Of a DNA stretch of 64,000 nucleotides, positions 54,813 through 64,000 are shown one piece after another. Each line of letters begins with the position of its first letter. The stretch's first letter is position 1. The stretch comes from Synaphobranchus kaupii (taxonomy: Eukaryota; Chordata; Actinopteri; Anguilliformes; Synaphobranchidae), in NCBI GenBank assembly GCA_029718625.1, contig CM056389.1:5441014-5505013 (forward strand). Direction: 5' to 3'. A model generated the notes under the pieces. That model saw only the letters and a program-made list of their open reading frames with translations, searched no databases and was not told the origin of the DNA. Made by a program: the position numbers and the translations under genes.

Positions 54813-54879
54813 ATGGCTGCTGTACGTGCGGTGGGCATTCTCTCCAGACTCAACAAGATCAGATATAGCCTGTTTACAG
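54813..54879 (+). CDS. HADHA: HADHA exon 1
   Basis: Encodes [20 protein letters not shown] then FT, ending in phase 1 at GTAACTG. Mitochondrial presequence. Confidence 0.95.
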
Positions 54880-57800
54880 GTAACTGCAGATCCTAAGCGG
54901 TACAAGTGTGGAGGAACTCTCAAATGAGTTTAGCGTATTGCTAATTGCTAAAACTGCTCGTATTAGCCGCGTGGTTAGCTATCTGTGCTGTTAGCTGAAT
55001 GGCCATGCCCTTTCACCTAGATAGCTACCTAGCCCTCTGATTAGCTTGTGCTAACCCTGATTAGCTGTGTTGTCTCTGATTAATTTGTTAGCTGTGACTG
55101 CAAAGTGTATTTTGACAAGCTGATAATGCTAATGGTGTGTTTAAAAGAGTCCTATTTGGTTGGCTAGCTAAGTTGAGTACGCTCACTAGTTTGGCTGAAC
55201 TTGGGGAAGAAAGTTTTTTTAGGATTTTTCATAATAAGCAGTGGGAACTATAAGCAGCTATGTGAGCTGGCTTGCGCTAATATTATGTACATATTATCTA
55301 ACCTTAACAGTCATATTATTTTCCTGGCAAGCAAGCTAACTCCATCGTCGTGCCATGGCAGAATGTTAGAGCTGTCACAATGCTGGAGCCTATGTAGAGC
55401 GCATTAATGTTAGAGCTGTAGCTTATGTAGCTGTGCCCTATGTGGATAGCATTAATGTTAGACTGAGCTGTCAGGATGCTGTAGCCTATGTAGATCGCAT
55501 TAATCTGTTGCTCACATGAATTGACATTAGTTTATAGTCACTGTAACATTTGAATGAACAGTCTGTTTGAACTTATATTTGGGTGGAAATGGACAATGTA
55601 TACTTGATACGTTTTAGCTCACTAGCAAATGTATGTCATCTGTATAGTGTCGATCTAGCTCTATTTGTTTGTGCTCATGTTCCACTAGATTAAGTTAACC
55701 CAATTTAGTGTTAAGTAAGGTCGCGTCAAATGGTTGCCAGATAGTCTGTCCTTCAGAAAGGTCAGTAGGTTCATAAATGCTCTCCGTTTCATGGTAGTGT
55801 CTACGCTAAGTATACGTGTATGCGCGCTGTCTTTTACAAATATGTCCTAGTTGACTTTATGTAACATGTTAATATGGCCCATTACTACTCTCTATAGTAG
55901 TATATACTCTCTCAGCAAGTATTACTACAGCAACTGAGTACAGTATTTGCAACTGTTTGGAAGAAATGAAGGCGAGACTGAAAGTAAGAAGGCAAAGGCT
56001 GGATGTAGAGTATTATGTAGTATTTTCTGAAATCTCTTCAGTGATGGGTGCAGATCTTGATGATGGTTGTTTAATTAATGTTGGTGTGTTTATAAGTTTA
56101 TCTGATTTGAGGGAAGATGTTAGTCTTTGGTTATGTGTGTTATCAGCATAGTAGCCATGTATAGCAAGTGCATAGTAGATAGGGTTGCCAACCGTCCCTT
56201 GAAATAAGGGACGATCCCTTATCAGTTCAATAAGGCTTATTGAACTGATAAGGGATCGTCCCTTATTTCAAGGGACGGTTGGCAACCCTAATAGTAGATG
56301 ATGTCGATATTGCGTTCAGTGGACAACAGACCATCATTGTCAGGGTTCTCATTCTCACTAAGCACTATGGCCAAAGTCATGCTATTTACAATTTATTAGC
56401 AGCGTGAGTGTGAGACTGTGTAATCTCTCTTTGGAAAGACACCGTGTCCTCATGATAGCTCGGGGGCGTCGTTTGTTCATGGGCTAATGGGATCGAGCGC
56501 CACCTACTGGCCTAAAATCCCCCCTACACAGACATGGTTCATTATTTGTGATCTCACCCAGAAGCAAAAAGCCACTTGGCTGTGGCCATACTCATGATAC
56601 AAATATGGGCTTAGTGTCCCAGACTGACCCAGGCCAAGTAAAGCAGACTGACCCAGGCCAAGTAAAGCAGACTGACCCAGGCCAAGTAAAGCAGACTGAC
56701 CCAGGCCAAGTAAAGCAGACTGACCCAGGCCAAGTAAAGCAGACTGACCCAGGCCAAGTAAAGCAGACTGACCCAGGCCAAGTAAAGCAGACTGACCCAG
56801 GCCAAGTAAAGCAGACTGACCCAGGCCAAGTAAAGCAGACTGACACAAGCATGACTTTGGAGATCTCTGTTGTCTTGATATGGTGCTAGGCTAGTGTTTG
56901 TTAAAAGGTGTACCCTCAATTTTAAGGAAGAAGAGGTTTCTGTGTCATTCCAGTCTGTATTACACACGATGCATATGGGGCATGGAGAGTGATATGACAC
57001 ACAGGGATTGTGCTGATTGTGTAGCAGAAGTAGGAGAGAGGTCACAGACCTATCTTTGTCAAGCAAGGCAGGAATGCAGGCCAAAGGTCACAGGTTCTAA
57101 TATCAATGGAACAGATCAGTGTGTCTGAGTTTCCCAACATATACTAATACCAATAGCTAATGTAATGGTTTATTTTACCATATTCAGTTGTGTAGCAGAT
57201 ACTGTTGACCAGCCCTTTACTTTAATTACTTGCATTGTATCTACTTACACAGATGCATATTTACTCAATTAATTCACCTGCAGTACTTGGCTCTGTCTCG
57301 ATTGGGATTTGAACCCGCAGCCTTTCTAACCCTGCTTTGCCTTTACAGCCATGGTACCGCACTCTGTGATCTTTCTCATCTGTGGCGATTAGTCATCCCT
57401 TGTGTGAGTGTTAGTGGTGCTGTAGAGTGTATAAGGCCTACAGTCCCCTTGTGTGAGTGTTAGTGGAGCTGTAGAGTCTATAAGGCCTACAGTCCCCTTG
57501 TGTGAGTGTTAGTGTAGCTGTAGAGTCTGTAAGGCCTACAGTCCCCTTGTGTGAGTGTTAGTGTAGCTGTAGAGTCTATAAGGCCTACAGTCCTCTTGTG
57601 TGAGTGTTAGTGTAGCTGTAGAGTCTATAAGGCCTACAGTCCCCTTGTGTGAGTGTTAGTGTAGCTGTAGAGTCTGTAAGGCCTACAGTCCCCTTGTGTG
57701 AGTGTTAGTGTAGCTGTAGAGTGTATAAGGCCTACAGTCCCCTTGTGTGAGTGTTAGTGTAGCTGTAGAGTGTATAAGGCCTACAGTCCCCTTGTGTGAG

Positions 57801-60800
57801 TGTTAGTGTAACTGTAGAGTGTATAAGGCCTACAGTCCCCTTGTGTGAGTGTTAGTGTAGCTGTAGAGTGTATAAGGCCTACAGTCCCCTTGTGTGAGTG
57901 TTAGTGGAGCTGTAGAGTGTATAAGGCCTACAGTCCTCTTGTGTGAGTGTTAGTGTAGCTGTAGAGTCTATAAGGCCTACAGTCCCCTTGTGTGAGTGTT
58001 AGTGTAGCTGTAGAGTGTATAAGGCCTACAGTCCCCTTGTGTGAGTGTTAGTGGAGCTGTAGAGTGTATAAGGCCTACAGTCCTCTTGTGTGAGTGTTAG
58101 TGTAGCTGTAGAGTGTATAAGGCCTACAGTCCCCTTGTGTGAGTGTTAGTGTAGCTGTAGTCTATAAGGCCTACAGTCCCCTTGTGTAAGTGTTAGTGTA
58201 GCTGTAGAGTGTATAAGGCCTACAGTCCTCTTGTGTGAGTGTTAGTGTAGCTGTAGAGTGTATAAGGCCTACAGTCCTCTTGTGTGAGTGTTAGTGTAGC
58301 TGTAGAGTGTATAAGGCCTACAGTCCTCTTGTGTGAGTGTTAGTGTAGCTGTAGAGTCTATAAGGCCTACAGTCCCCTTGTGTGAGTGTTAGTGTAGCTG
58401 TAGAGTCTGTAAGGCCTACAGTCCCCTTGTGTGAGTGTTAGTGTAGCTGTAGAGTCTATAAGGCCTACAGTCCTCTTGTGTGAGTGTTAGTGTAGCTGTA
58501 GAGTCTATAAGGCCTACAGTCCCCTTGTGTGAGTGTTAGTGTAGCTGTAGAGTGTATAAGGCCTACAGTCCCCTTGTGTGAGTGTTAGTGTAGCTGTAGA
58601 GTGTATAAGGCCTACAGTCCCCTTGTGTGAGTGTTAGTGGAGCTGTAGAGTGTATAAGGCCTACAGTCCCCTTGTGTGAGTGTTAGTGTAGCTGTAGAGT
58701 CTGTAAGGCCTACAGTCCCCTTGTGTGAGTGTTAGTGTAGCTGTAGAGTCTGTAAGGCCTACAGTCCTCTTGTGTGAGTGTTAGTGTAGCTGTAGAGTGT
58801 ATAAGGCCTACAGTCCCCTTGTGTGAGTGTTAGTGTAGCTGTAGAGTCTGTAAGGCCTACAGTCCCCTTGTGTGAGTGTTAGTGTAGCTGTAGAGTGTGT
58901 AAGGCCTACAGTCCCCTTGTGTGAGTGTTAGTGTAGCTGTAGAGTCTGTAAGGCCTACAGTCCCCTTGTGTGAGTGTTAGTGTAGCTGTAGAGTCTGTAA
59001 GGCCTACAGTCCTCTTGTGTGAGTGTTAGTGGAGCTGTAGAGTCTGTAAGGCCTACAGTCCCCTTGTGTGAGTGTTAGTGGAGCTGTAGAGTGTATAAGG
59101 CCTACAGTCCCCTTGTGTGAGTGTTAGTGTAGCTGTAGAGTCTGTAAGGCCTACAGTCCTCTTGTGTGAGTGTTAGTGTAGCTGTAGAGTCTATAAGGCC
59201 TACAGTCCCCTTGTGTGAGTGTTAGTGTAGCTGTAGAGTGTATAAGGCCTACAGTCCCCTTGTGTGAGTGTTAGTGTAGCTGTAGAGTCTGTAAGGCCTA
59301 CAGTCCTCTTGTGTGAGTGTTAGTGTAGCTGTAGAGTGTATAAGGCCTACAGTCCCCTTGTGTGAGTGTTAGTGTAGCTGTAGAGTGTATAAGGCCTACA
59401 GTCCCCTTGTGTGAGTGTTAGTGTAGCTGTAGTCTATAAGGCCTACAGTCCCCTTGTGTGAGTGTTAGTGTAGCTGTAGAGTGTATAAGGCCTACAGTCC
59501 CCTTGTGTGAGTGTTAGTGTAGCTGTAGAGTGTATAAGGCCTACAGTCCCCTTGTGTGAGTGTTAGTGTAGCTGTAGAGTCTATAAGGCCTACAGTCCCC
59601 TTGTGTGAGTGTTAGTGTAGCTGTAGTCTATAAGGCCTACAGTCCCCTTGTGTGAGTGTTAGTGTAGCTGTAGAGTGTATAAGGCCTACAGTCCCCTTGT
59701 GTGAGTGTTAGTGTAGCTGTAGAGTGTATAAGGCCTACAGTCCCCTTGTGTGAGTGTTAGTGGTGCTGTAGAGTGTATAAGGCCTACAGTCCCCTTGTGT
59801 GAGTGTTAGTGTAGCTGTAGAGTGTATAAGGCCTACAGTCCTCTTGTGTGAGTGTTAGTGTAGCTGTAGAGTGTATAAGGCCTACAGTCCCCTTGTGTGA
59901 GTGTTAGTGTAGCTGTAGAGTCTATAAGGCCTACAGTCCCCTTGTGTGAGTGTTAGTGGCGCTGTAGAGTCTATAAGGCCTACAGTCCTCTTGTGTGAGT
60001 GTTAGTGTAGCTGTAGAGTGTATAAGGCCTACAGTCCCCTTGTGTGAGTGTTAGTGTAGCTGTAGAGTCTATAAGGCCTACAGTCCTCTTGTGTGAGTGT
60101 TAGTGTAGCTGTAGAGTGTATAAGGCCTACAGTCCCCTTGTGTGAGTGTTAGTGTAGCTGTAGAGTGTATAAGGCCTACAGTCCTCTTGTGTGAGTGTTA
60201 GTGTAGCTGTAGAGTGTATAAGGCCTACAGTCCCCTTGTGTGAGTGTTAGTGTAGCTGTAGAGTGTATAAGGCCTACAGTCCTCTTGTGTGAGTGTTAGT
60301 GTAGCTGTAGAGTGTATAAGGCCTACAGTCCTCTTGTGTGAGTGTTAGTGGAGCTGTAGAGTGTATAAGGCCTACAGTCCCCTTGTGTGAGTGTTAGTGT
60401 AGCTGTAGAGTCTGTAAGGCCTACAGTCCTCTTGTGTGAGTGTTAGTGTAGCTGTAGAGTGTATAAGGCCTACAGTCCTCTTGTGTGAGTGTTAGTGTAG
60501 CTGTAGAGTGTATAAGGCCTACAGTCCCCTTGTGTGAGTGTTAGTGTAGCTGTAGAGTCTGTAAGGCCTACAGTCCCCTTGTGTGAGTGTTAGTGTAGCT
60601 GTAGAGTCTATAAGGCCTACAGTCCCCTTGTGTGAGTGTTAGTGGCGCTGTAGAGTCTGTAAGGCCTACAGTCCCCTTGTGTGAGTGTTAGTGGCGCTGT
60701 AGAGTGTATAAGGCCTACAGTCCTCTTGTGTGAGTGTTAGTGTAGCTGTAGAGTCTATAAGGCCTACAGTCCCCTTGTGTGAGTGTTAGTGTAGCTGTAG

Positions 60801-63772
60801 AGTGTATAAGGCCTACAGTCCTCTTGTGTGAGTGTTAGTGTAGCTGTAGAGTCTATAAGGCCTACAGTCCCCTTGTGTGAGTGTTAGTGTAGCTGTAGAG
60901 TCTGTAAGGCCTACAGTCCTCTTGTGTGAGTGTTAGTGTAGCTGTAGAGTCTATAAGGCCTACAGTCCTCTTGTGTGAGTGTTAGTGTAGCTGTAGAGTC
61001 TGTAAGGCCTACAGTCCCCTTGTGTGAGTGTTAGTGTAGCTGTAGAGTCTGTAAGGCCTACAGTCCCCTTGTGTGAGTGTTAGTGTAGCTGTAGAGTCTA
61101 TAAGGCCTACAGTCCCCTTGTGTGAGTGTTAGTGTAGCTGTAGAGTCTATAAGGCCTACAGTCCTCTTGTGTGAGTGTTAGTGTAGCTGTAGAGTGTATA
61201 AGGCCTACAGTCCCCTTGTGTGAGTGTTAGTGTAGCTGTAGAGTCTGTAAGGCCTACAGTCCCCTTGTGTGAGTGTTAGTGGAGCTGTAGAGTCTATAAG
61301 GCCTACAGTCCCCTTGTGTGAGTGTTAGTGTAGCTGTAGAGTCTATAAGGCCTACAGTCCCCTTGTGTGAGTGTTAGTGTAGCTGTAGAGTGTATAAGGC
61401 CTACAGTCCTCTTGTGTGAGTGTTAGTGGAGCTGTAGAGTCTATAAGGCCTACAGTCCCCTTGTGTGAGTGTTAGTGTAGCTGTAGAGTGTATAAGGCCT
61501 ACAGTCCTCTTGTGTGAGTGTTAGTGGAGCTGTAGAGTCTATAAGGCCTACAGTCCCCTTGTGTGAGTGTTAGTGTAGCTGTAGAGTGTATAAGGCCTAC
61601 AGTCCCCTTGTGTGAGTGTTAGTGTAGCTGTAGAGTGTATAAGGCCTACAGTCCTCTTGTGTGAGTGTTAGTGTAGCTGTAGAGTCTATAAGGCCTACAG
61701 TCCCCTTGTGTGAGTGTTAGTGTAGCTGTAGAGTCTATAAGGCCTACAGTCCTCTTGTGTGAGTGTTAGTGGCGCTGTAGAGTCTGTAAGGCCTACAGTC
61801 CCCTTGGGCTGGTCTTTCTGTTCAGCCAGTATAATATATAATATTCTCTATGAGTTTGAGGAATGTGATTAAGCACATATTTAACGAGGTTAACTTTCAT
61901 ACCTTTCCTTTCTTTTCTCTTGTAGGCCACACATGCCGGAACCTCACCGTATCCCCTGCTATGTTGGGTAAGTATTTACACTCTTATTTTTTACTGTATG
62001 TCTATTTTCTTGTTGTTTATTTTCTACATTCCCTTTTTCACTCTTTTTCCTCCTTTCTTCTTCCTTCTCTCTTTAAAATAGTGCGAACTCACGTCAACTA
62101 TGAAGTCAAGGATGATGTGGCAGTTGTGCGGATCAATGACCCAAACTCCAAGGTTTTTCCTGTTTCATTGCGCATACATACAACATAATGCAAGCTAGCG
62201 TAACAAGCTAACTTAGCATAATGCAAGCTAACGTAACAAGCTAACTTAGCATAATGCAAGCTAACGTAACAAGCTAACTTAGCATAATGCAAGCTAACGT
62301 AACAAGCTAACTTAGCATAATGCAAGCTAACGTAACAAGCTAACTTAGCATAATGCAAGCTAACGTAACAAGCTAACTTAGCAAAGCTAACGTAACAAGC
62401 TAACTTAGCATAACGTAAGCTAACTTAGAGGGCTAGTGTGTGACCGCGCCTATGCTCTCTCCCTGCAGGTGAACACGTTGTCCCTGCAGATGCAGAGCGA
62501 GATGACGGACGTGATGAACGAGATCTGGGCCAACGAGGCGGTGAAGAGCGCCGTCCTCATCTCCTCCAAACCGGGCTCTTTCATCGCCGGAGCCGACATC
62601 AAGTCAGTCCTGCCTCTGAGAATACACCAGCTCCCTCTCTAACCCTAACCCTAACCCTCTCTAACCCTAACCCTAACCGCATATCGTCCCTCTCTCTCTC
62701 TCTCCCTGCCGCGTATCGTCCCTCTCTCTCTCCCTGCCGCATATCGTCCCTCCCTCTCTCTCTCCCTGCCGCATATCGTCCCTCCCTCTCTCTCTCCCTG
62801 CCGCATATCGTCCCTCCCTCTCTCTCTCTCTCCCTGCCGCGTATCGTCCCTCTCTCTCCCCCCCTACCACGTATCATTCATCTCTCCCTCTCTCTCTCTC
62901 CCTCTCCCTGCCGCGTATCGTCCCTCTCTCTCTCCCTCTCCCTGCCGCGTATCGTCCCTCTCTCTCTCCCTCTCCTTGCTGCGTATCGTCCCTCTCTCTC
63001 TCCCTCTCCCTGCCGCGTATCGTCCCTCTCTCTCCCTCTCGCTCTCCCTCTCGCTCTCCCTCTCCCTGCCGCGTATCGTCCCTCTCTCTCTCTCTCCCTG
63101 CCGCGTATCGTCCCTCTCTCTCTCTCTCGCTCCCTCTCTCTCTCCCTCTCTCTCTCTCCCTCTCCCTGCCGCGTATCGTCCCTCTCTCTCTCTCTCCCTC
63201 TCCCTGCCGCGTATCATCCCTCTCTCTCTCTCTCGCTCCCTCTCTCTCTCCCTCTCTCTCTCTCTCCCTCTCCCTGCCGCGTATCGTCCCTCTCTCTCTC
63301 TCTCGCTCCCTCTCTCTCTCCCTCTCCCTGCCGCGTATCATCCCTCTCTCTCTCTCTCCCTCTCCCTGCCGCGTATCGTCCCTCTCTCTCTCTCTCGCTC
63401 TCTCTCTCTCTCCCTCTCCCTGCCGCGTATCGTCCCTCTCTCTCTCTCTCGCTCCCTCTCTCTCTCCCTCTCCCTACTGCATATCGTCTCTCTCTCTCTC
63501 CCTCTCTCTCCCCCTACCGCGTATCATTCCTCTCTCCCTCTCTCTCTCCCCCCCTCTCTCTCTCTCCCTCTCTTTCTCTCTCTCCCTCTCCCTGCCGCGT
63601 ATCATTCCTCTCTCTCTCCCTCTCGCCCTACAGTATGATTCAGGCGTGTAAGAGTGAAGCGGAGGTGTCCAGCCTGTCCCAGGGAGGGCAGAAGATGTTT
63701 GAGAAGATCGAGAAGTCGCCCATCCCCATCGTAGCCGCCATCAACGGGTCCTGTCTTGGAGGCGGGCTGGAG
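54813..63772 (+). CDS. HADHA: HADHA, mitochondrial trifunctional protein alpha subunit, 5' part
   Basis: Bifunctional enoyl-CoA hydratase / long-chain 3-hydroxyacyl-CoA dehydrogenase, partner of HADHB in mitochondria. Only the first five exons are in the window: 54813-54879, 61926-61967, 62082-62152, 62469-62602 and 63634-63772. They give 151 codons in consistent phase. The N-terminus [20 protein letters not shown] is Arg-rich and acid-free, as expected for a targeting peptide. Then come [20 protein letters not shown], the crotonase strand [17 protein letters not shown] (oxyanion-hole side) and [16 protein letters not shown]. The final Glu is residue 151, the position of the catalytic Glu151 of the human protein. 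The start has a good context (AAG before ATG, G after). The dehydrogenase part lies beyond the right edge. Confidence 0.97.
54880..56179. other. HADHA intron 1, left part
   Basis: Rich in GCTAA/TTAGC words around 54940-55180. Three loose 50-60-bp duplications (TGTTAGAGCTGT with CCTATGTAGA and GCATTAATG) lie at 55362-55505. No exon or RNA gene recognised. Confidence 0.5.
56180..56290. mobile_element. Perfect 111-bp palindromic hAT-like MITE
   Basis: The two 55-bp arms are exact reverse complements around a single G at 56235. The termini are TAGGGTTGCCAACC and its complement. It is flanked by an exact 8-bp duplication ATAGTAGA (56172-56179 and 56291-56298). An 8-bp target duplication with TAG-type ends is the hAT pattern. 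No coding capacity. Confidence 0.9.
56299..56619. other. HADHA intron 1, unique stretch
   Basis: Non-repetitive intron sequence; nothing recognised. Confidence 0.5.
56620..56846. repeat. 24-bp minisatellite in HADHA intron 1, 9 copies
   Basis: Almost identical copies of CAGACTGACCCAGGCC followed by AAGTAAAG. Open in several frames because 24 is divisible by three. Confidence 0.95.
56847..57225. other. HADHA intron 1, unique stretch
   Basis: No gene or element recognised; short open frames are chance. Confidence 0.5.
57226..57362 (-). repeat. Possible tRNA-derived SINE remnant
   Basis: On the minus strand GCGGGTTCAAATCCCAAT (57316-57299) matches the tRNA B-box (GGTTCRANNCC). The upstream sequence GGCTGTAAAGGC is a poor A-box, and no cloverleaf closes, so this is not a tRNA gene. 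Confidence 0.35.
57395..61806. repeat. 4.4-kb minisatellite of a 49-bp unit in HADHA intron 1, about 90 copies
   Basis: The unit contains CCTTGTGTGAGTGTTAGTG, AGCTGTAGAGT and ATAAGGCCTACAGTCC. Variable positions are GTGTATA/GTCTATA/GTCTGTA, CCCCTTG/CCTCTTG and GTGTAGC/GTGGAGC/GTGGCGC. Three units lack 3 bp (TGTAGTCTATA). It ends about 120 bp before exon 2. Confidence 0.97.
61926..61967 (+). CDS. HADHA: HADHA exon 2
   Basis: A 42-nt exon, phase 1 to phase 1, encoding [14 protein letters not shown]. Flanked by TTGTAG and GTAAGT. Confidence 0.93.
62082..62152 (+). CDS. HADHA: HADHA exon 3
   Basis: Encodes [19 protein letters not shown] then DPNSK. The acceptor is AAAATAG; the donor GTTTTTCC is weak (no purines at +3 to +5) but is fixed by the SK/VNTLS junction of the family. 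Confidence 0.94.
62180..62430. repeat. 33-bp minisatellite in HADHA intron 3, about 7.5 copies
   Basis: The unit contains ATAATGCAAGCTAACGTAAC and AAGCTAACTTAGC. It fills most of the intron, directly after the weak exon 3 donor. Confidence 0.95.
62469..62602 (+). CDS. HADHA: HADHA exon 4 (crotonase core, GADI motif)
   Basis: Encodes [36 protein letters not shown] and SFIAGADI, ending inside an Asn codon. The donor is GTCAGT. Confidence 0.97.
62639..62680. repeat. Telomere-like repeat in HADHA intron 4
   Basis: Two short runs of CTAACCCTAACCCTAACC separated by CTCT. Confidence 0.9.
62680..63628. repeat. Pyrimidine-rich (CT)n minisatellite in HADHA intron 4
   Basis: CCCTGCCGCGTATCGTCCC blocks separated by variable CTCTCTCTC tracts, about 0.95 kb with nearly all pyrimidine on the plus strand. 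It runs into the exon 5 acceptor. It is H-DNA-prone. The Leu/Ser-rich plus and Arg/Glu-rich minus frames are artefacts. Confidence 0.96.
63634..63772 (+). CDS. HADHA: HADHA exon 5 (hydratase catalytic Glu)
   Basis: Encodes [38 protein letters not shown] and SCLGGGLE. The acceptor CCCTACAG follows a 1-kb pyrimidine repeat; the donor is GTGCGC. Confidence 0.97.
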
Positions 63773-63779
63773 GTGCGCC

Positions 63780-63970
63780 CGGCCCCGCTAACCCCCCGCT
63801 AACCCCCCCGCTGACCCCCCCGCTGACCCCCCGCTAACCCCCCGCTGACCCCCCGCTGACCCCCCGCTAACCCCCCGCTGACCCCCCGCTAACCCCCCGC
63901 TAACCCCCCGCTGACCCCCCGCTGACCCCCCGCTAACCCCCCGCTGACCCCCCGCTAACCCCCCCGCTGA
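63780..63970. repeat. 11-bp C-rich repeat in HADHA intron 5
   Basis: CCCCCCGCTAA and CCCCCCGCTGA units alternate about 17 times right after the exon 5 donor. Confidence 0.95.
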
Positions 63971-64000
63971 TTATATTTTCACAATTTTACACATAGCCCC

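Noticed and set aside
57290..57360. tRNA gene on the minus strand
   Set aside because: A B-box-like GGGTTCAAATCCC is present, but no proper A-box, acceptor stem or anticodon arm can be drawn.
62673..63638. Ser/Leu-rich and Arg/Glu-rich open frames
   Set aside because: Translation of a CT/AG minisatellite in HADHA intron 4.

Overview
The window is vertebrate, almost certainly teleost fish, nuclear DNA. It has spliced genes with GT-AG introns, fish-type dispersed repeats and MITEs, and no bacterial-style operons. It holds two real genes, the two subunits of the mitochondrial trifunctional protein of long-chain fatty-acid beta-oxidation, arranged head to head. HADHB (beta subunit, 3-ketoacyl-CoA thiolase) lies on the minus strand, with 15 coding exons from 51376 down to 35749 plus a probable 5'-UTR exon near 54458-54540. 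HADHA (alpha subunit, enoyl-CoA hydratase / 3-hydroxyacyl-CoA dehydrogenase) lies on the plus strand from 54813. Its first five coding exons (151 codons) are present and the rest runs off the right edge. About 0.3 kb between the two first exons should be a shared bidirectional promoter, as in other vertebrates.

Layout. 1-9.86 kb: AT-rich intergenic DNA with small minisatellites, a 42-bp array, a 45-bp array, and one GC-balanced island at 3.5-4.5 kb that looks regulatory. 9.87-32.70 kb: a single 22.8-kb satellite of a 35-bp unit (about 650 copies) with nested higher-order duplications. 32.7-35.7 kb: low-copy DNA with two MITE-like elements. 35.75-51.38 kb: HADHB, in which most large introns are filled by a different minisatellite. 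51.4-54.8 kb: HADHB intron 1 with two foldback elements, then the promoter. 54.8-64.0 kb: HADHA exons 1-5, with a perfect 111-bp palindromic hAT-like MITE and a 4.4-kb 49-bp array in intron 1, and further arrays in introns 3, 4 and 5.

Roughly two thirds of the window is tandem repeat. Almost every long open reading frame (up to 1282 codons) is an artefact of repeat units whose length is a multiple of three, not a gene. The points most worth a second look are: the nested higher-order structure of the 35-bp satellite; an apparent +2 frameshift in the catalytic C-terminal exon of HADHB; amplification of the HADHB exon-8 splice donor inside a minisatellite; and the accumulation of unrelated minisatellites and telomere-like tracts in one gene pair. 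I found no convincing new protein-coding system.
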